Of a DNA stretch of 64,000 nt, positions 60,572 to 64,000 are shown piece by piece (position 1 is the first letter of the stretch; each line of letters starts with the position of its first letter). The translations under genes were made by a program, and so were the position numbers. The stretch comes from CALBPI01 sp039821605 (GTDB lineage Bacteria > Pseudomonadota > Gammaproteobacteria > Steroidobacterales > Woeseiaceae): NCBI GenBank assembly GCA_039821605.1, contig JBCBNV010000001.1:186001-250000 (forward strand), read 5' to 3'. Below the pieces are notes generated by a model, which did not search any database, was not told the DNA's origin, and saw nothing but the letters and a program-made list of their open reading frames with translations.

Positions 60572-61531
60572 GTGAGCGATCGTACCCACGCCAAAACCGT
60601 CATCCTGGGCTCCGGCCCGGCCGGCTATGCAGCGGCCGTCTACGCGGCCCGCGCCAACCTCGAGCCCATGCTGATCACAGGCATCGAAGTGGGCGGCCAG
60701 CTCACGACGACGACCGATGTCGACAACTGGCCCGGCGATGTCGAAGGCCTGCAGGGCCCGGCCCTCATGGAACGCATGAAGGCGCACGCCGAGCGTTTCG
60801 ACACCAGTATCGTCTACGACCACATCGACGCCGTGGATCTTGGCCAACGGCCGTTCGTGCTCAAGGGCTCGACGGGCGAGTACACGGCCGACTCCCTGAT
60901 CATTTCGACGGGGGCCTCGGCAAAATATCTTGGTTTGCCGTCTGAGCAATCGTTCATGGGCAAGGGCGTGAGCGCCTGTGCCACCTGTGACGGGTTCTTC
61001 TACCGCGGCAAGCGTGTGGCCGTCATCGGTGGCGGCAACACGGCCGTCGAAGAGGCGCTGTACCTGTCGAATATCGCCAGCGAAGTGGTCCTCGTGCACC
61101 GCCGCGACAAGCTGCGCGCCGAGAAGATCCTGCAAGACCGCCTGTTCGACAAGGAACAGAATGGCAACGTCACGATCCACTGGGACCACACGCTCGAGGA
61201 AGTGCTCGGCGACGACGCGGGTGTGACGGGCATGCGCATCAAGCACGTCGACTCCGGCGAGACCCGGGACATCGATTTACACGGTGTGTTTATCGCCATC
61301 GGGCACAAGCCCAACACAGACATCTTCAAAGGCCAGCTCGAGATGAACGGTGGTTACATCGTCATCAACAGTGGCCTGGGTGGTAATGCGACGGCCACGA
61401 GCGTGCCCGGCGTGTTCGCGGCCGGGGACGTGGCCGACCAGGTCTACCGTCAGGCCATCACCTCAGCCGGCTTCGGCTGCATGGCGGCGCTCGACGCCGA
61501 GAAATACATCGACGAGTTGGGTGCCGACTGA
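60572..61531 (+). CDS. trxB: Thioredoxin reductase
   Basis: The protein has 319 residues from GTG 60572. It has the FAD motif VILGSGPAGYAAAVYAARA, the redox pair in SACATCDGFFY, the NADPH motif VAVIGGGNTAVEEALYLS and TSVPGVFAAGDVADQVYRQ. It reduces thioredoxin with NADPH. It begins 18 nt after pntB, so NADPH supply and use are probably cotranscribed. Confidence 0.96.
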   Translation: MSDRTHAKTVILGSGPAGYAAAVYAARANLEPMLITGIEVGGQLTTTTDVDNWPGDVEGLQGPALMERMKAHAERFDTSIVYDHIDAVDLGQRPFVLKGSTGEYTADSLIISTGASAKYLGLPSEQSFMGKGVSACATCDGFFYRGKRVAVIGGGNTAVEEALYLSNIASEVVLVHRRDKLRAEKILQDRLFDKEQNGNVTIHWDHTLEEVLGDDAGVTGMRIKHVDSGETRDIDLHGVFIAIGHKPNTDIFKGQLEMNGGYIVINSGLGGNATATSVPGVFAAGDVADQVYRQAITSAGFGCMAALDAEKYIDELGAD

Positions 61532-61556
61532 GCAACCCACCACGGGGACTCCGACA

Positions 61557-62603
61557 ATGAGCGTGTTCGACAATGCTGCCTGGGCGCAGCATGAGCGGGT
61601 CCTGCATTGCAGCGATCCCGTATCGGGCCTGCGCGCGATCATCGCGATTCACTCCACGGCGCTGGGTCCGGCTGCGGGTGGCTGCCGGTTCTGGCACTAC
61701 GACGACGACACGGCAGCGCTGACCGATGTCCTGCGGCTTTCGCAGGGCATGAGCTACAAGAACGCCATGGCCGGGCTGTCGCTGGGTGGCGGCAAGGCCG
61801 TTATTCTGGCGCCTGAAGACCGGCAGCTCACGGACCCGTTGCTCGAGTCATTCGGACAATTCGTCGCGACGCTGCACGGCGACTACATCACGGCCGAAGA
61901 CGTCGGGATGAGTGTCCCGGCGATGCAGGTCATCGCAACGCGCACGCGGCATGTTGCGGGGCTGCCCAGCACGGGTGGCAGTGCGGGCGGTGACCCGTCA
62001 CCCAAGACCGCGGATGGCGTGTTCGCAGGCATTCTCGCGGCAGTCCGACACCAGCGCGGCAAGGACTCGCTCGAAGGCTTGCACGTGGCCGTCCAGGGCG
62101 TGGGCAATGTGGGCATGAACCTGGCGCGCTCGCTGGCGCGAGCCGGTGCCCGACTGACGGTCGCCGACATCAACGGCGCGCGCGTCGCCCAGGCCTGCGA
62201 GGAGCTGGACGCCGACGCCGCGTCGCTCGAGGACATCCTGTATACCGATGCCGATATCGTGGCGCCCTGTGCGCTGGGTGCCGTGCTCGATGCCGGGAGC
62301 ATTCCGCGACTCAAGGCGACCATCATCGCGGGTGCGGCCAACAACCAGCTTGCCACTGACGAGGACGGTCAGCGCCTGTTCGACGCGGGCATCCTCTACG
62401 CCCCCGACTACGTGATCAACGCGGGCGGCATCGTCAATGTGGCACTCGAATACGAAGGAGGGTTTACCGAAGCTGACGTCGACGCGCGCGTGGCGGCCAT
62501 CGGAGACCGGCTTCTCGACATCTTTGCGCAGTCGGAGCGCGAGCAACGCCCCACCAACGTCATCGCTGACGCCATGGCGCGAGCGCTGATTGCGGGCGAC
62601 TGA
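61557..62603 (+). CDS. Leucine (Glu/Leu/Phe/Val) dehydrogenase
   Basis: The protein has 348 residues from ATG 61557 with GGGG upstream. The frame is open earlier but that part overlaps trxB. Catalytic residues are in GPAAGGCRF, GMSYKNAMAGLSLGGGKAVI (two active lysines) and YITAEDVGMS; the NAD motif is VAVQGVGNVGMNLARSL. It deaminates leucine, valine or related amino acids to 2-oxo acids, the substrates of the dehydrogenase complex at 51.7-55.2 kb. It is the last gene of the pntAB-trxB run; 25 nt separate it from trxB. Confidence 0.9.
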   Translation: MSVFDNAAWAQHERVLHCSDPVSGLRAIIAIHSTALGPAAGGCRFWHYDDDTAALTDVLRLSQGMSYKNAMAGLSLGGGKAVILAPEDRQLTDPLLESFGQFVATLHGDYITAEDVGMSVPAMQVIATRTRHVAGLPSTGGSAGGDPSPKTADGVFAGILAAVRHQRGKDSLEGLHVAVQGVGNVGMNLARSLARAGARLTVADINGARVAQACEELDADAASLEDILYTDADIVAPCALGAVLDAGSIPRLKATIIAGAANNQLATDEDGQRLFDAGILYAPDYVINAGGIVNVALEYEGGFTEADVDARVAAIGDRLLDIFAQSEREQRPTNVIADAMARALIAGD

Positions 62604-62611
62604 CCCTGGCG

Positions 62612-63190
62612 CTAGCTGATGGCCTCGAATACCGACATGAACCGTTGCGGTTCGGGTCGGTCCGACGGCTTCGACGAGCGGTAGCTGTAGCGGATGATGT
62701 TGTCGGAATCGGTGACGATGACCGTTGGCAGAATCGTGCGCCGCCCGAACTCACCCTGGAAGCGTTCCGGAATGTCCTCGTCGTCGACGAGCTCGAGCCC
62801 GGTCGCGGCCTCCAGGTTTTCGTCGAGCCAGAACTCGAATTCCACCTTGAACTGATCGGCAACGCGGCGCGTCGTGTCGAGCGGCGTGCGCGTCACGATG
62901 ATCAGCTTGCCGCCGTCCTGCGTGATCTTGCGGTAGTGGTAGGTGAGCGCCTGCACCTGCGTCGAGCAGAACGGGCACCAGCTACCGCGCACGAACACGA
63001 GCACGCTTCGGCTGCCGACGAGCTCGTCGCTCGACACGGTGCTGCCGTCCTCGCGCTTGCACACGAAGCTTGGCAGGCGCCGCCCCACGGTGATGTGCGG
63101 ATTCGTGTGGCTGCGGCTGCCCAGCAGCATGATCCAGCCCACGACAGCCAGCACGAGCAGTGCGGCAACGACGATTAGCAGTGCGTCCAT
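62612..63190 (-). CDS. Membrane-anchored thioredoxin-fold (AhpC/TSA/TlpA-like) protein
   Basis: The protein has 192 residues. One N-terminal membrane segment (residues 4-24) anchors a redoxin domain with RGSWCPFCSTQVQALTYHY; the CPFC pair is the likely active site. The end (IVTDSDNIIRYSYRSSKPSDRPEPQRFMSVFEAI) is typical of peroxiredoxin-like redoxins. It may act as a thiol reductase or peroxidase at the membrane. It is convergent with the leucine dehydrogenase gene, 8 nt apart, and lies upstream of nothing else visible on its strand. Confidence 0.85.
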   Translation of the reverse strand: MDALLIVVAALLVLAVVGWIMLLGSRSHTNPHITVGRRLPSFVCKREDGSTVSSDELVGSRSVLVFVRGSWCPFCSTQVQALTYHYRKITQDGGKLIIVTRTPLDTTRRVADQFKVEFEFWLDENLEAATGLELVDDEDIPERFQGEFGRRTILPTVIVTDSDNIIRYSYRSSKPSDRPEPQRFMSVFEAIS

Positions 63191-63203
63191 CCAGATGCTC
63201 CGT

Positions 63204-64000
63204 TCAGTCGACGGTTAATACGATCTTGCCCATGTGGTCGCCGCGCTCCATGAGCGCGTGCGCCTCGGCAGCCTGTGCCAGCGGAAACGTCGCGTGGATC
63301 ACGGGCGTCATGCTGCCCACGCTGACGAGCGGCCAGAGGTCGCGCTCGAGTCGCGTCGCGATGTCGGCTTTCACGGCGTCGGGTTGCGGGCGCAGCGTCG
63401 AGCCCGTGATCGTCAATCGCTTGCGCAGGATGCTCGCCATATTGACGCCGTCGGCTACGGCACCACCGACAAGCGCAATGATGGCGCAACGTCCGTCTAG
63501 ACGCAGGCTGTCGATGTTCTTTTGGGTGTAGGGCCCGGCCACCATGTCGAGAATGACGTCGACGCCATCAGGCCGGGCCTCGGACAGCGCCTCACGCCAG
63601 TCGCCTTCGCGGTAGTTAATCGCGACGTCAGCGCCAAGCTCGCGGCAGAACGCGCACTTCTCGTCGCTGCCCGCTGTCACGATGACGTCATGCCCCAGCG
63701 CCTTGGCAAACTGAATCGCAGTTGTCCCGATGCCGCTCGACCCGCCATGGATGAGCAGGCTGTCGCCCGACCGCAAGCCCGCGCGCATCCAGACGTTGAA
63801 GTACACGGTGAATGCGGTTTCGGGCAGGGCCGCGGCCTGCGCCGGTGTCAGGCGCTCGGGAACGGGCAGGCAGTGGTCGCCATGCGCACGCACAAACTCG
63901 GCGTAGCCGCCACCGTGCGTGAGTGCGCAGACGATGTCGCCGGGCTGCCAGCGCGTGACGTTGCTGCCCGTGGCCGCCACCTCGCCGGCCACTTCGAGGC
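63204..64000 (-). CDS. Quinone oxidoreductase / zinc-independent alcohol dehydrogenase (partial)
   Basis: The coding frame runs off the right edge (LEVAGEVAATGSNVTRWQPG at the visible beginning), so the N-terminus is missing. The medium-chain dehydrogenase fold is clear: GGGYAEFVRA, LPETAFTVYFNVW, the NADPH motif LLIHGGSSGIGTTAIQFAKALG and the end DHMGKIVLTVD. It resembles the PIG3/Qor group, which reduces quinones with NADPH and lacks catalytic zinc. It lies 13 nt upstream of the redoxin gene on the same strand. Confidence 0.9.
   Translation of the reverse strand, partial: LEVAGEVAATGSNVTRWQPGDIVCALTHGGGYAEFVRAHGDHCLPVPERLTPAQAAALPETAFTVYFNVWMRAGLRSGDSLLIHGGSSGIGTTAIQFAKALGHDVIVTAGSDEKCAFCRELGADVAINYREGDWREALSEARPDGVDVILDMVAGPYTQKNIDSLRLDGRCAIIALVGGAVADGVNMASILRKRLTITGSTLRPQPDAVKADIATRLERDLWPLVSVGSMTPVIHATFPLAQAAEAHALMERGDHMGKIVLTVD

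Noticed and set aside
59063..61246. 727-codon open frame on the minus strand
   Set aside because: It is antisense to pntB and trxB and has no family signature.

Overview
This window looks like about 64 kb of a GC-rich (roughly 60-67% by eye) gammaproteobacterial chromosome, probably a free-living, perhaps marine, heterotroph. The grounds are an HexR-controlled zwf-pgl-edd-eda (Entner-Doudoroff) cluster, a TonB-dependent receptor with exported GH13 enzymes, type-I pntAB, and a Pseudomonas-like branched-chain keto acid dehydrogenase. A Xanthomonadales/Chromatiales-like lineage is my guess; no rRNA or other phylogenetic marker is present to fix it. I saw no insertion sequence, prophage, tRNA, rRNA or CRISPR array.

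Layout. 0-10.6 kb: the end of a DUF3293 gene and an exported methyltransferase (minus strand), then a plus-strand signalling group: two GGDEF/EAL proteins (the first with a degraded EAL site, the second intact), a periplasmic-propeller diguanylate cyclase, and an exported subtilase with WSDE tail repeats. 10.6-16.4 kb: inorganic pyrophosphatase coupled to an ATP sulfurylase/APS kinase, a TetR regulator with a perfect palindromic operator, a ferredoxin-NADP reductase, and an aldehyde dehydrogenase. 16.4-27.6 kb: a tightly packed minus-strand glycogen operon malQ-glgC-glgA-glgB-glgP-glgX. 27.7-40.1 kb: a maltodextrin-type uptake and degradation locus made of a TonB receptor, two flavin-dependent tryptophan-halogenase-family proteins, two exported GH13 amylases, an MFS sugar transporter and a LacI repressor. 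40.2-47.0 kb: a class V aminotransferase, then hexR divergent from zwf-pgl-edd-eda. 47-51.1 kb: YHS protein, a soluble hybrid kinase, an orphan ParA ATPase, an Lrp regulator and hppD. 51.17-51.62 kb: a striking array of 31-bp repeats and two 113-bp hairpin elements. 51.7-64 kb: branched-chain 2-oxoacid dehydrogenase E1a-E1b-E2, a cytochrome b561-YceI fusion and a YceI protein, pntAB-trxB-leucine dehydrogenase, a thioredoxin-fold protein, and a partial quinone oxidoreductase.

How it works together. Alpha-glucans would be cut at the cell surface or in the periplasm, imported by the TonB receptor and MFS carrier, rearranged by MalQ, stored or mobilised by the Glg enzymes, and burned through the Entner-Doudoroff route. 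A 14-bp motif close to TGAATWCGNNTRCA recurs upstream of malQ/TonB receptor, both halogenases, the first amylase, the MFS gene and the hexR/zwf interval. It is the best candidate for the operator of the LacI protein and would tie uptake, storage and catabolism into one regulon. The presence of two complete halogenase-family enzymes within this sugar regulon is the least explained feature of the window. The second half of the window handles amino-acid catabolism (tyrosine, leucine/valine/isoleucine) and NAD(P)H balance.
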